A stretch of DNA of 64,000 nucleotides from UMGS1958 sp045542415 (GTDB lineage: Bacteria > Bacillota > Clostridia > UBA1381), in assembly GCA_045542415.1 (NCBI GenBank), contig JAZQKZ010000002.1, forward strand, positions 124,001 to 188,000, given 5' to 3'. A program made the position numbers and the translations under genes. Under the pieces are notes generated by a model, which saw only the letters and a list, made by a program, of their open reading frames with translations, was not told where the DNA came from and ran no database searches. Positions 18,094 to 27,212 of the stretch are shown here, piece after piece (the first letter of the stretch is position 1; the number at the start of each line of letters is the position of its first letter).

Positions 18094-18330
18094 TTACTCT
18101 ATTATAAACGAGTAGCCTGCAAAATTTTCAGGATTATTTATCACAAGCTCTCCGCTGCAGATATCTGCATCTACTACCTTCATGTGATTAACTTGCTATG
18201 ATTTTCGCTCCGTTTTCGAGCTTTACTCTGATTTGTGACGGAATATCATCTCCAAATGCATGAACCGTTATCCGTATCAAGGAGATATACTATCGTCATA
18301 TCCCTCAGATTGTATTGATTTAATATTTTT
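18094..18330 (-). pseudogene. Unidentified coding remnant between ftsY and nusB
   Basis: The 306-base gap contains no intact gene. One minus-strand frame reads VHAFGDDIPSQIRVKLENG and stops soon after. A neighbouring frame then gives a 29-residue ORF, MKVVDADICSGELVINNPEN onward (18094-18183). Protein-like composition broken across frames suggests a decayed gene. I do not recognise the family, and chance cannot be excluded. Confidence 0.3.
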
Positions 18331-18337
18331 TCATTGC

Positions 18338-19249
18338 TTAGTCCTCAAACACTGCTCTTGCAAAGTCCATCGGCTCAAATTCCTGTAAATCGTCAATTCC
18401 CTCGCCAACTCCTACGAACTTAACCGGGAGTGACTGCTCCTTTGAAATAGCTATAATAATACCGCCCTTTGCAGTGCCGTCAAGCTTTGTAAGAATTATA
18501 CCCGTAATATCTGCCGCCTCTTTAAATAACTGTGCCTGACTTACCGCATTCTGACCTGTTGTTGCGTCAAGCACAAGAAGTGTTTCTCTTGATGCACCCG
18601 GCAATTCACGGTTTATAACTCTGCTTATCTTTTCAAGCTCTGCCATCAGGTTCTTCTTATTATGAAGTCTGCCGGCAGTATCGCATATCAAAACATCAAC
18701 CCCTCTTGCCTTTGCCGCAGTACATGCATCAAACACTACCGCCGCAGGGTCACTGTTTTCCTGATGCTTTATAATATCGCAGCCGCTTCTCTGTGCCCAG
18801 ATATCAAGCTGATCAATCGCCGCTGCACGGAATGTATCAGCAGCTGCTAAAAGCACCTTTTTGCCCTGATTCTTATAATGTGTGGCTAATTTACCTATGC
18901 TTGTGGTCTTACCCACACCATTCACACCGATTACAAGTATCACTGACGGAGTAGTTTCAAGATGCATTGAGGTATCCTGCTCATTTAAGATATCGGCAAT
19001 TACTCTCTGTAATTCCTGCTTAACCTCGTTACCGTCAGTTATATGCTTTAATTTTACCCTTTCACGAAGCTCTTCAATTATAAACGTTGAGGTTTCAACA
19101 CCTAAATCTGCCATAATCAAGGCCTCCTCAAGGCTTTCAAATAATTCCTCATCTACCTTTACAAAAACAGAAAATACCTGATTTACCTGTCCTGTAATAG
19201 CTTCAGAAGTCTTTTTTAATCCCTGTTTTAATCTGTCAAAAAATCCCAT
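18338..19249 (-). CDS. ftsY: Signal recognition particle receptor FtsY
   Basis: SRP GTPase that docks ribosome-SRP complexes at the membrane. NG-domain motifs are present: GVNGVGKTTSIGKLA (G1), DTFRAAAIDQL, DTAGRLHNKKNLMAEL (G3), TKLDGTAKGG (G4) and GVGEGIDDLQEF (G5). At 303 residues it lacks a long acidic A domain, as usual in Bacillota. It follows smc, with two inverted repeats in the gap. Confidence 0.97.
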   Translation of the reverse strand: MGFFDRLKQGLKKTSEAITGQVNQVFSVFVKVDEELFESLEEALIMADLGVETSTFIIEELRERVKLKHITDGNEVKQELQRVIADILNEQDTSMHLETTPSVILVIGVNGVGKTTSIGKLATHYKNQGKKVLLAAADTFRAAAIDQLDIWAQRSGCDIIKHQENSDPAAVVFDACTAAKARGVDVLICDTAGRLHNKKNLMAELEKISRVINRELPGASRETLLVLDATTGQNAVSQAQLFKEAADITGIILTKLDGTAKGGIIIAISKEQSLPVKFVGVGEGIDDLQEFEPMDFARAVFED

Positions 19250-19263
19250 TTAGTTCTCCTATA

Positions 19264-19343
19264 AATCAAAAGATTTTTGAAGAAAAATCTTTTGATTTCT
19301 ATTATCTATTATCTTTTATCTAAGGCATGAATTTCATGCCTCA
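19264..19343. repeat. Two inverted repeats between smc and ftsY
   Basis: AAATCAAAAGATTTTT and AAAAATCTTTTGATTT form a perfect 16-bp stem with a GAAG loop (19264-19299). A second dyad, AGGCATGAA/TTCATGCCT, lies at about 19323-19341 directly after the smc stop. The A/T-rich long stem could act as an mRNA 3' barrier or processing site. Confidence 0.7.
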
Positions 19344-22300
19344 TCAATTCACCATATCATCATCAACGTCATCAATATTAAGCGACAGCAGCTTTGTTAC
19401 GCCCTTTTCCTGCATGGTTACACCGTAGAGGATATTCGCCGCCTCCATTGTACCTCTTCTATGGGTGATTACAATGAACTGCATCTGCTCTGTATAGTTC
19501 TTTAAGTATGTCGCAAATCTTGATACGTTTACATCGTCAAGTGCCGCGTCAATCTCGTCCAAGATACAGAACGGTGTCGGCTTTACTCTTAATATTGCAA
19601 ACAACAGTGCAATCGCAATAAACGATTTCTCGCCACCCGAATACAGGTTGATGTTCTGTAATCCTTTACCCGGCAGCTGTACCTTGATTTCAATACCGCT
19701 TTCAAGAATATTGTCAGGGTCGGTGAGCGAAAGCTCGCCCTTACCGCCACCAAACAGCTCCACAAAGACCTGTGCAAAGCTTTCACTTATGACATTGAAC
19801 TGGTTCTCAAAATGCTCCTCCATAAGGTCTGACATTGAATCAATTATACTTTCAAGGTTGGCCTTTGACTTTTCAAGATCGCTTCTCTGAGTACTCATGA
19901 ACTCAAAGCGTTCTTTCTTTTCCTTGTACTCCTCGATAGCTTCCATATTAACATTGCCAAGCCCCTTAATCTGTGATTTCAGCTCGGCACTGCGTTTGAA
20001 TGCCGCCTTTTCATCATCAAACTCTTTTCGGATTTCAGAAGCAGAGCTGTATGTAAGCTCATACTCGTCCCAGAGGTGATTCATGGTATTTTCACGCTCC
20101 ATAGCAAGCTTTGTTCTGCGTGCTTCTACCCTCGAAAGCTCCTGACCGAGCTTCATCAGCGTATCTGTTAAATCCTTATTCGCATCCTGAATATTTTGCA
20201 GGCTGTCAACAATTTTTGACTTCTGCTCATCTATCGCCGCTATATTAGCCTTTAAGCTGACCGTAAGCTCCGCAATCTCTGCATGCAGCTGTTTTTTCTC
20301 TGCAATCAAATTCTCCAGCTCCTTACAGCGTGAATACATCTGTTCTATGTCTTTTTCCTTGACACTGATTTCTGCATGTGCAGAATTTATCGATTCCTTG
20401 GCACTTCTTATCTGCTCATTCAGTAAATCAACATCCTTCTGCAATGCCGCCAAGGACATGGTTTCATCCATGATGCTCTTTGACTGCTCTTCACTGATAG
20501 CCGTAATTTCCTTATGCTCCTCGGTCTTTTCCTCAATACTTGCAAGAAGCTCCTTTTCTCTCGCTTCATGTGTACGGATTTCAGATAACACTATCGCAGT
20601 ATCATCAGATGTATCCTTAAGCTGCTGCTCTATTTTTTCGAGCTCCGCTTTATAATTTTCTCCCGTACTTCCGCCCGTTTCTATCGTTGCACTCAAATGA
20701 CGGCATGTGTTCTCAAGCCTTAAAATCTCATCCTCATATTCACGAATAATAGGCTCATATGTTGCAAGCTGATGATTTATTGTATCAAGCTCACTCTCAA
20801 GCGTTTCACGCTGATTTTTCAATGCTCTTAAATCATTTGTAAGCTTGCTTATCTCTGAGGTAAGCTCACGAATTTCCGCAGCTCTTGACATCAGTCCGCT
20901 CTGCTTGTTCACACTACCTCCCGACATTGAACCGCCAGCATTTAAGATATCGCCCTGAATTGTTACAACTCTGAACTTGTATCCGAAGCTTTTGCTCATT
21001 GCAATTGCGTTATCTATGTTATCAACCACAACTACTCTGCCAAGCAGGCTTTTTATAACTCCGTCATATCTTCTGTCATAGCTAACAAGGTCGCTTGCTA
21101 TTCCTATATATCCCTCACAGCCTTTGACCCTCGATTCTTCGTCAAGAGTTCTGCCCTTAACCGAGGATATTGGCAGGAATGTTGCACGGCCACCGTTTGT
21201 GCGGCGTAAAAATGCAATTGCCGCCTTTGCGTCCTCTTCGCTTTCAACTATGATATTCTGCATAGCTCCGCCAAGTGCATTTTCTATTGCAATCACATAC
21301 TCACGCTTAACCTCAAGTAGTCCTGAGACAGTGCCGTAAATGGAATAACGCTTAAGAGACTCCTCCTTTAATACCGTTTTTACGCTTCGCGCATAGCCGG
21401 CATAGTCATTCTCCATGCCCTCAAGCATTTTACGCTTTGATACCTTTGTATCATAATCAACCTGCATTGCATTAAGCTCACTGCTTAATCTTCTAATTTC
21501 AGAGCCTACTCTTTCAGCCCCGGCTCTCTGTGTATCAACCGTTTTCTGAAGCTTTGCCAGCTTTTCACGCTTTTGAGCAATAAGCCTTGTATCCTCTTCA
21601 ATTTCCTTTTTGGTATTTTCTATACCGTCATTGAAGCTTCTCAATTCGGTTTCAAGCGACTCACGTCTTTCTATATAGCTCTGACGAAGTGCTTCAACAC
21701 CCTTGAGCTTTTCACGGCTCGATGCCGCTTCCGCACTACTTGCCGCCGCCTGCACTCTTAACTGCTCTATCTCCTCATACAGCTGTGAGAGCCTATCTGA
21801 AGTCTGCTTGTTTTGAGCATTCTTTTCATCAAAGCCCGACATTATCACTCCGGCCTGTGCTGTTTTCTCAGCTATATCACTGTTATACTGAGCTATCTGT
21901 TCCTCCTGCGACGCAATACGTTCTTTCAGACTATCAATCTCAGCTTCAATTCTCTTTATCATTAACTGATTATTTTTTATATCATTCTCAGCTATTGATA
22001 TATCCTTTGTTACGGTTGAACCGTTATTCTCGTTTTCAATCAAACGGTTGTGCTGCTCTGTTTTTTCAGCGTCCTTTTCCTTTTGCTGCTCGTAAAGTCT
22101 TGTGATCCTGCGTTCTGCGTCCGTTTCCTTTGACTTTAATTCTTCAATTTCACGGTTTACACTGCTGTACAGTTCATCCGTACTCTTCTGCTCCTCTTCA
22201 TTTTTATCGAGCATAACAAGACTCAGACTAACATCCAGCTCACGGTACTCTGTGTATAAATCAAGATATTTTCTCGCCTTTTCGCTCTGTCTCTGAAGCG

Positions 22301-22910
22301 GTGCAAGCTGTGATTCCAGCTCAAATACAATATCATTAATTCGTACAAGATTTTCCTCTGTATGTGAGAGCTTTCTCGCCGCCTCTTCCTTACGGTATTT
22401 ATACTTTGATACACCAGCCGCCTCTTCAAACAGACTTCTTCTGTCCTCTGCCTTGGTCGATAAAATCTGTGCTACGCTGCCCTGTCCGATAATTGAATAT
22501 CCGTCACGGCCAAGACCCGTGTCCATAAACAGCTCATGAATATCCTTTAAACGGCAGTTTGCACGGTTAATCTGATACACACTTTCTCCGCTTCTGAACA
22601 ATCGTCTTGTTACTATAACTTCATCAAAGTCTATATTAAAAATATGTGTGCTATTGTCAAGCACCAGGCTTACCTCTGCAAAATTGACAGGCTTTCTCGT
22701 TTCCGTTCCCGCAAAAATTACATCCTGCATGTTTGAACCACGCAGAGATTTTGCACTCATTTCTCCGATTACCCAACGTATAGCATCCGAGATATTACTC
22801 TTACCGCTACCGTTCGGGCCTACTACTGCCGTAGCACCGTTTACGAAGTCTAAAACCGTCTTATCTGCAAAGGATTTAAAGCCCTGCAGTTCCAGTCTTT
22901 TCAGAAACAT
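19344..22910 (-). CDS. smc: Chromosome segregation ATPase SMC
   Basis: A 1188-residue condensin core protein. Walker A VGPNGSGKSNISDAIRW is at about residues 32-48. Two long coiled-coil arms flank a hinge at about 515-670 (YGTVSGLLEV through GGSMSGGSVNKQSG). The C-terminal head has the signature LYSGGEKSFIAIALLFAI and Walker B FCILDEIDAALDD. The upstream rnc/radical SAM and downstream ftsY neighbours are the standard Bacillota order. It overlaps the radical SAM gene by 10 bases. Confidence 0.98.
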   Translation of the reverse strand: MFLKRLELQGFKSFADKTVLDFVNGATAVVGPNGSGKSNISDAIRWVIGEMSAKSLRGSNMQDVIFAGTETRKPVNFAEVSLVLDNSTHIFNIDFDEVIVTRRLFRSGESVYQINRANCRLKDIHELFMDTGLGRDGYSIIGQGSVAQILSTKAEDRRSLFEEAAGVSKYKYRKEEAARKLSHTEENLVRINDIVFELESQLAPLQRQSEKARKYLDLYTEYRELDVSLSLVMLDKNEEEQKSTDELYSSVNREIEELKSKETDAERRITRLYEQQKEKDAEKTEQHNRLIENENNGSTVTKDISIAENDIKNNQLMIKRIEAEIDSLKERIASQEEQIAQYNSDIAEKTAQAGVIMSGFDEKNAQNKQTSDRLSQLYEEIEQLRVQAAASSAEAASSREKLKGVEALRQSYIERRESLETELRSFNDGIENTKKEIEEDTRLIAQKREKLAKLQKTVDTQRAGAERVGSEIRRLSSELNAMQVDYDTKVSKRKMLEGMENDYAGYARSVKTVLKEESLKRYSIYGTVSGLLEVKREYVIAIENALGGAMQNIIVESEEDAKAAIAFLRRTNGGRATFLPISSVKGRTLDEESRVKGCEGYIGIASDLVSYDRRYDGVIKSLLGRVVVVDNIDNAIAMSKSFGYKFRVVTIQGDILNAGGSMSGGSVNKQSGLMSRAAEIRELTSEISKLTNDLRALKNQRETLESELDTINHQLATYEPIIREYEDEILRLENTCRHLSATIETGGSTGENYKAELEKIEQQLKDTSDDTAIVLSEIRTHEAREKELLASIEEKTEEHKEITAISEEQSKSIMDETMSLAALQKDVDLLNEQIRSAKESINSAHAEISVKEKDIEQMYSRCKELENLIAEKKQLHAEIAELTVSLKANIAAIDEQKSKIVDSLQNIQDANKDLTDTLMKLGQELSRVEARRTKLAMERENTMNHLWDEYELTYSSASEIRKEFDDEKAAFKRSAELKSQIKGLGNVNMEAIEEYKEKKERFEFMSTQRSDLEKSKANLESIIDSMSDLMEEHFENQFNVISESFAQVFVELFGGGKGELSLTDPDNILESGIEIKVQLPGKGLQNINLYSGGEKSFIAIALLFAILRVKPTPFCILDEIDAALDDVNVSRFATYLKNYTEQMQFIVITHRRGTMEAANILYGVTMQEKGVTKLLSLNIDDVDDDMVN

Positions 22911-23902
22911 ACAAAGCTCACCTCTCTTTTCTCCAAATTTTTATCAGCTAAAATCTTTACCGCTGTATTTTTTTCACACTTTATTGCTTCTATATTTTTT
23001 CTCTTGTTTCCCACTGCTTTTGAAATCTCAGAGGGGTTTACAAACATTTTTACACTTGAATTTGCCGGCAGCTTTTCACGCATTATATCAAGATAGATAC
23101 TGCTTTCCACAAGCTCACCGAATGAGCTGTGGACAGGCCCTGCTACTACCGAACCGTTTTCACTGATTTCATCGGTACTCTGCAAGCCTAACCGTATCAC
23201 CTTGATATTTTCCGCTTCAAACATAAGCAAAAGCTTCTTTGCCAGTTCTACTGCTTCATCAAGCGACTGCGGAGTATATTTACCCTCGTTATACATTTTT
23301 TCCATAAATGTATCCCTGATTGTAAGTGTGGGATATATTCTCACAATCTGAGGACGCAGTTTTATAATTTCCCGGGCTGTATATACCGACTTTTCCGGCG
23401 TATCACCCGGAAGTCCGGTCATCATCTGCAAGCCCAAAGTAAACGGATATTCTTTTATCAATTCCACCGCTGTTATTACCTGCTGTGCATTATGACCTCT
23501 TGATGCAGCCTTTAATACACTGTCATCCATTGACTGAACGCCAAGCTCTATTGTTGTAACATGATGCTTCAAAAGATTATCAAGTATTTCGCGGCTGATA
23601 TAGTCCGGTCGGGTTGACAGACGGATTCCTGTTATTCTTTTGCTCTTTATATAAGGGACTACCGCATCCATAAGAGTATTTTGCTCTTCTACGGGAATGC
23701 CGGTAAAGCTTCCGCCGAAAAACGCAACCTCAATCTGTACATCACCCTCAGGAATAGTTTTTAAATATTCCTCAATTTTTGCTGTAACATCTGCTGCTGT
23801 AACATCTGTTCCTGCACCCGTAATTCTTCTCTGATTACAGAATACGCAGTCAAACGGACAGCCTCTGTGCGGCACAAACACGGGTATATTATATACTCTC
23901 AT
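22901..23902 (-). CDS. Radical SAM protein, Elp3-related
   Basis: A 333-residue radical SAM enzyme. The cluster motif is CPFDCVFCNQ (C-x3-C-x2-C) at about residues 15-24, then FFGGSFTGI and LGVQSMDDSVL. It resembles the radical SAM half of Elp3 without the acetyltransferase half. A tRNA-modifying role is plausible by homology only. It overlaps rnc upstream by 4 bases and smc downstream by 10, so it is co-translated with both. Confidence 0.85.
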   Translation of the reverse strand: MRVYNIPVFVPHRGCPFDCVFCNQRRITGAGTDVTAADVTAKIEEYLKTIPEGDVQIEVAFFGGSFTGIPVEEQNTLMDAVVPYIKSKRITGIRLSTRPDYISREILDNLLKHHVTTIELGVQSMDDSVLKAASRGHNAQQVITAVELIKEYPFTLGLQMMTGLPGDTPEKSVYTAREIIKLRPQIVRIYPTLTIRDTFMEKMYNEGKYTPQSLDEAVELAKKLLLMFEAENIKVIRLGLQSTDEISENGSVVAGPVHSSFGELVESSIYLDIMREKLPANSSVKMFVNPSEISKAVGNKRKNIEAIKCEKNTAVKILADKNLEKREVSFVCF

Positions 23903-24570
23903 TCATCAAGTCCTGCCAGAGCCGCCTTTGCCGCCTGCTGCTCTGCATCCTTTTTACTCTTTCCTCTGCCTGATGCCACTACTATGCCGTCAATCATAAC
24001 ATTTACATCAAATATTTTGTTATGATCCTCTCCGCTTTCACCCACTGTTGCATATGTCACCTTGCCCGTATGACCTTTCTGCACTTTTTCCTGAAGCATA
24101 GTCTTGAAATCCTTGAGCTTTCTTCCTGCAAGAACCGCATCAATCTGTTCCATCATCAGATTTAATACCCAGCCTCTTGCCGCTTCAATTCCTCCATCAA
24201 GATAGATTGATGCAATTACTGCCTCAAATGCGTCCGAAATAATAGACGGTCTTTCACGTCCGCCCGTCATTTCCTCACCTTTTCCCAGAAGAATGTGTTT
24301 ATTTAACTTAATCTTTTCCGACACCTCTGCAAGTGACTGCTCGCACACAATTGCCGCACGGAACTTTGACAAATCTCCCTCTGTACGGTTCTTCATGCGG
24401 TTAAAAATATGGTCACTGATAATAATACTCAGCACCGAATCCCCTAAAAACTCAAATCGTTCATTATCCTCAGTGTTATGCTCATTGGCATATGAACGGT
24501 GTGTCAGAGCATGCCTTAACAACTCTATATCCTTGTATTCATATCCTATTGCTTTCTTTGCTGCTTCCAT
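23899..24570 (-). CDS. rnc: Ribonuclease III
   Basis: Double-strand RNA endonuclease for rRNA and mRNA processing. The catalytic signature NERFEFLGDSVLSI, a downstream DAFEAVIASIYLDGG, and a C-terminal dsRNA-binding domain ending KSKKDAEQQAAKAAL are present. The frame extends upstream to 24660, but the ATG at 24568-24570 follows AAAGGA by 7 bases and gives the usual MEAAKKAIGYEYKD start (223 residues). Confidence 0.96.
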   Translation of the reverse strand: MEAAKKAIGYEYKDIELLRHALTHRSYANEHNTEDNERFEFLGDSVLSIIISDHIFNRMKNRTEGDLSKFRAAIVCEQSLAEVSEKIKLNKHILLGKGEEMTGGRERPSIISDAFEAVIASIYLDGGIEAARGWVLNLMMEQIDAVLAGRKLKDFKTMLQEKVQKGHTGKVTYATVGESGEDHNKIFDVNVMIDGIVVASGRGKSKKDAEQQAAKAALAGLDE

Positions 24571-24663
24571 AAAAAAATCCTTTCGCATATACTTTTCATA
24601 TATGCTTTTATTAGGAATAGGCACTCTATCACTAGTAAAAACATATATTCCATTAAACAATTA

Positions 24664-24693
24664 CAGAGGGTGCCGCAAATGCGGCATCCTCTG
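24664..24693 (-). terminator. Hairpin after fabF
   Basis: CAGAGGGTGCCGC paired with GCGGCATCCTCTG around an AAAT loop. Only a weak T tract follows on the minus strand, so it may be a partial terminator or an mRNA-stabilising stem that separates fab from rnc-smc-ftsY expression. Confidence 0.6.
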
Positions 24694-24710
24694 AATATTC
24701 CTATTATAGC

Positions 24711-25946
24711 TTAGTCTGTATATTTCTTGAATACAACAGTTGCATTATGACCGCCAAATCCGAGTGAGTTTGACATAGCATAATTAACCTCAACGTTTCT
24801 TCCCTCGTTAGGAACTATATCAAGGTCGCAGTCCGGATCCGGATTTACATAATTGATTGTAGCCGGAACATAGCTATCCTCAATCGCCTTAGCACATACA
24901 ATCGCCTCAACTGCACCTGCTGCACCGAGCATATGACCTGTCATCGACTTTGTTGACGATACCATAACCTTAGTATCATCGCCAAATACCTTTTTGATTG
25001 CTGAGGTCTCAAAAGCATCGTTATACTTTGTAGATGTACCGTGTGCGTTAATATATGTGATATCCTCCGGCTTTACACCTGCATCAGCAATGGCAAATTC
25101 CATAGCCTTTGCACCACCTTCGCCTCCCGGAATCGGACTTGTGATGTGATATGCATCATCAGTTGCACCGTAGCCTACCATCTCACAGATGATATGTGCA
25201 CCTCTTGCCTTTGCATGCTCCAATTCCTCAAGTACCAGGAATGCTGCACCCTCACTTAAAACAAATCCGTCACGCTCAGCATCAAACGGTCTTGAAGCTG
25301 TTTTGGGATCGTCATTTCTTGTTGACATAGCTTTCATTGAACAGAAGCCTGCAAATGCCGTCGGGCTTACTGTTGCCTCACAGCCACCTGCAATAATTAT
25401 ATCGCTGTCTCCGTACTTAACGTGTCTGAACGCTTCACCCAGTGCATTTGTACTTGATGCACACGCTGTCATTACATTCTCATTGATACCTCTGGCATTA
25501 AATCTGATTGCAATATATGATGCCGCAATGTTACCAATCATCATCGGGATAAAGAACGGACTTACTCTGCCCGGTCCCTTTTCCATAAGATTTGTATGCT
25601 GCTCCTCAAAAGTAGAGATACCGCCGATACCTGAGCCTGTGATAACACCGACTCTCCACGGATCCTCTTTCTCCATATCTATACCGGCATTTTTAAAAGC
25701 TTCGTCAGCAGCTGCCAAAGCATACTGCGTGAATAAATCCATTTTTCTTGCTTCTTTTTTATCAACATACTGTGTGATGTCAAAATCCTTTACCTCGCCG
25801 GCAATCTGTGTTTTGAAGCCTTCTACGTCAAAATGAGTTACCTTGTCTATTCCGCAGACACCTGCTTTTATGTTCTGCCAGAAGGTAACGGCATCATTAC
25901 CAATCGGTGTTACTGCACCGATACCCGTTACAACAACTCTTTTCAT
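24711..25946 (-). CDS. fabF: 3-oxoacyl-ACP synthase II
   Basis: Elongation condensing enzyme of type II fatty acid synthesis. The Cys-His-His triad is visible in TACASSTNALGEA, NAHGTSTKYND and STKSMTGHMLGAAGAVE; length 411 residues. It follows acpP by 113 bases, with a hairpin in the gap, and ends the fab portion of the operon. Confidence 0.97.
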   Translation of the reverse strand: MKRVVVTGIGAVTPIGNDAVTFWQNIKAGVCGIDKVTHFDVEGFKTQIAGEVKDFDITQYVDKKEARKMDLFTQYALAAADEAFKNAGIDMEKEDPWRVGVITGSGIGGISTFEEQHTNLMEKGPGRVSPFFIPMMIGNIAASYIAIRFNARGINENVMTACASSTNALGEAFRHVKYGDSDIIIAGGCEATVSPTAFAGFCSMKAMSTRNDDPKTASRPFDAERDGFVLSEGAAFLVLEELEHAKARGAHIICEMVGYGATDDAYHITSPIPGGEGGAKAMEFAIADAGVKPEDITYINAHGTSTKYNDAFETSAIKKVFGDDTKVMVSSTKSMTGHMLGAAGAVEAIVCAKAIEDSYVPATINYVNPDPDCDLDIVPNEGRNVEVNYAMSNSLGFGGHNATVVFKKYTD

Positions 25947-26018
25947 TGTTTTTTGCCTCCAATTTATTATATTTGTATCTATATATAAAGCTGATTTAAT
26001 CAGATATTTTTCTTAATA

Positions 26019-26046
26019 AACAGCCCCATAAAGAAATGAGGCTGTT
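26019..26046 (-). terminator. Hairpin between acpP and fabF (attenuator or processing stem)
   Basis: AACAGCCCCAT pairs with ATGAGGCTGTT across a 6-base loop, with a G-U pair in RNA, followed on the minus strand by TATTAAGAAAAA. A partial terminator here would let the abundant ACP message exceed that of fabF. Confidence 0.5.
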
Positions 26047-26059
26047 AATAGGTCAATGC

Positions 26060-26290
26060 TTACGCATTCTCCTTAATATAGTTAACCGCATCACCTACAG
26101 TGCTGATCTTCTCTGCCTGATCGTCCGGAATCTCGATATCAAACTCTGTCTCAAGACCCATGATAAGCTCAACGATATCTAATGAATCTGCGCCCAAATC
26201 ATCAACGAATGATGCCTCTAAAGTAACAGCGCTTTCATCTGCACCTAACTGGTCAACGATTACTGACTTTACTCTTTCAAACTCGTTCAT
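26060..26290 (-). CDS. acpP: Acyl carrier protein
   Basis: A 76-residue acidic carrier of growing acyl chains. The phosphopantetheine-bearing serine lies in DLGADSLDIVELIM. A GGAGGTG site precedes the ATG. It has unusually long flanks for this operon (167 bases upstream, 113 downstream), both with hairpins, which fits separate mRNA dosage for this abundant protein. Confidence 0.97.
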   Translation of the reverse strand: MNEFERVKSVIVDQLGADESAVTLEASFVDDLGADSLDIVELIMGLETEFDIEIPDDQAEKISTVGDAVNYIKENA

Positions 26291-26457
26291 TATTCTGCAC
26301 CTCCTTTCACTGCAAGTCTTTCTATATATTAAAACTAATATATCAATGTTATTATTATGTCATAAGTGCAAAGCCGTGTAGGCTTTGCCTCACACCGACA
26401 CAATAATTACGTCACTCAAAATCCGCAAGGATTTTTTCATTGATTGTAATTATTATA
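26291..26457 (-). other. acpP leader region with two hairpins
   Basis: Noncoding gap between fabG and acpP. It contains GCAAAGCC/GGCTTTGC (26368-26388) and AAAATCC/GGATTTT (26418-26435). An A/T-rich palindromic stretch near 26315-26345 could be a promoter region, but no good -35/-10 pair was found. Possibly an mRNA processing segment. Confidence 0.5.
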
Positions 26458-27198
26458 CTACATAACAAGTCCGCCGTCAACATTTATTACCTGACCTGTC
26501 ACATAATTTGACATATCCGATGCTAAAAACGCTACAACATCTGCAATCTCGTCAGTTTCACCAAATTTACCCAACGGAATTGAGTCAAAATACTTCTGCT
26601 TTACATCATCCGCCAAAACGTCTGTCATAGCTGAACGGATAAATCCCGGTGCTATTGCATTACATCTGATACCTCTTGAAGCAAATTCCTTTGCTGTAGT
26701 CTTGGTAAGTCCTATAAGTCCTGCCTTTGAAGCAACATAGTTTGCCTGCCCTGCATTACCCATAACGCCTACGATTGATGCAATGTTGATGATTGAGCCC
26801 TTCTTTTTCTTCATCATCGGTCTTACAACTGTCTTTATACAGTTAAATGCACCCTTTAAGTTGATATCCATTACAAGATCCCAGTCCTCTTCGCTCATCC
26901 TGAGCATCAGTCCGTCTTTTGTAATACCTGCATTGTTTACAAAAATATCAACGCCACCGAACTCTGCTACGGTTGTATCAACAAGGTTCTTTACATCATC
27001 GATATTTCTTACATCACCTTTTACAACGATTGAGCCGACACCCAATGCCTTGATTTCCTCGCATGTTGCATCGGCATCTGTTGATGACGGGATATCGTTA
27101 ATTACTACGTTTGCACCGTGTGACGCAAGCTTCAAGGCAATTGCCTTACCAATACCTCTGCCTGAGCCTGTTACGATGGCTGTTCTGCCTTTTAACAT
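26458..27198 (-). CDS. fabG: 3-oxoacyl-ACP reductase
   Basis: NADPH-dependent short-chain dehydrogenase reducing 3-ketoacyl-ACP. The cofactor motif TGSGRGIGKAIA, the NNAG segment (FVNNAGITKDGL), Ser in INIASIVG and the YxxxK in ANYVASKAGLIGL are present; length 246 residues. It sits 14 bases after fabD. Confidence 0.97.
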   Translation of the reverse strand: MLKGRTAIVTGSGRGIGKAIALKLASHGANVVINDIPSSTDADATCEEIKALGVGSIVVKGDVRNIDDVKNLVDTTVAEFGGVDIFVNNAGITKDGLMLRMSEEDWDLVMDINLKGAFNCIKTVVRPMMKKKKGSIINIASIVGVMGNAGQANYVASKAGLIGLTKTTAKEFASRGIRCNAIAPGFIRSAMTDVLADDVKQKYFDSIPLGKFGETDEIADVVAFLASDMSNYVTGQVINVDGGLVM

Positions 27199-27212
27199 CT
27201 TTTTCCCTCCTA

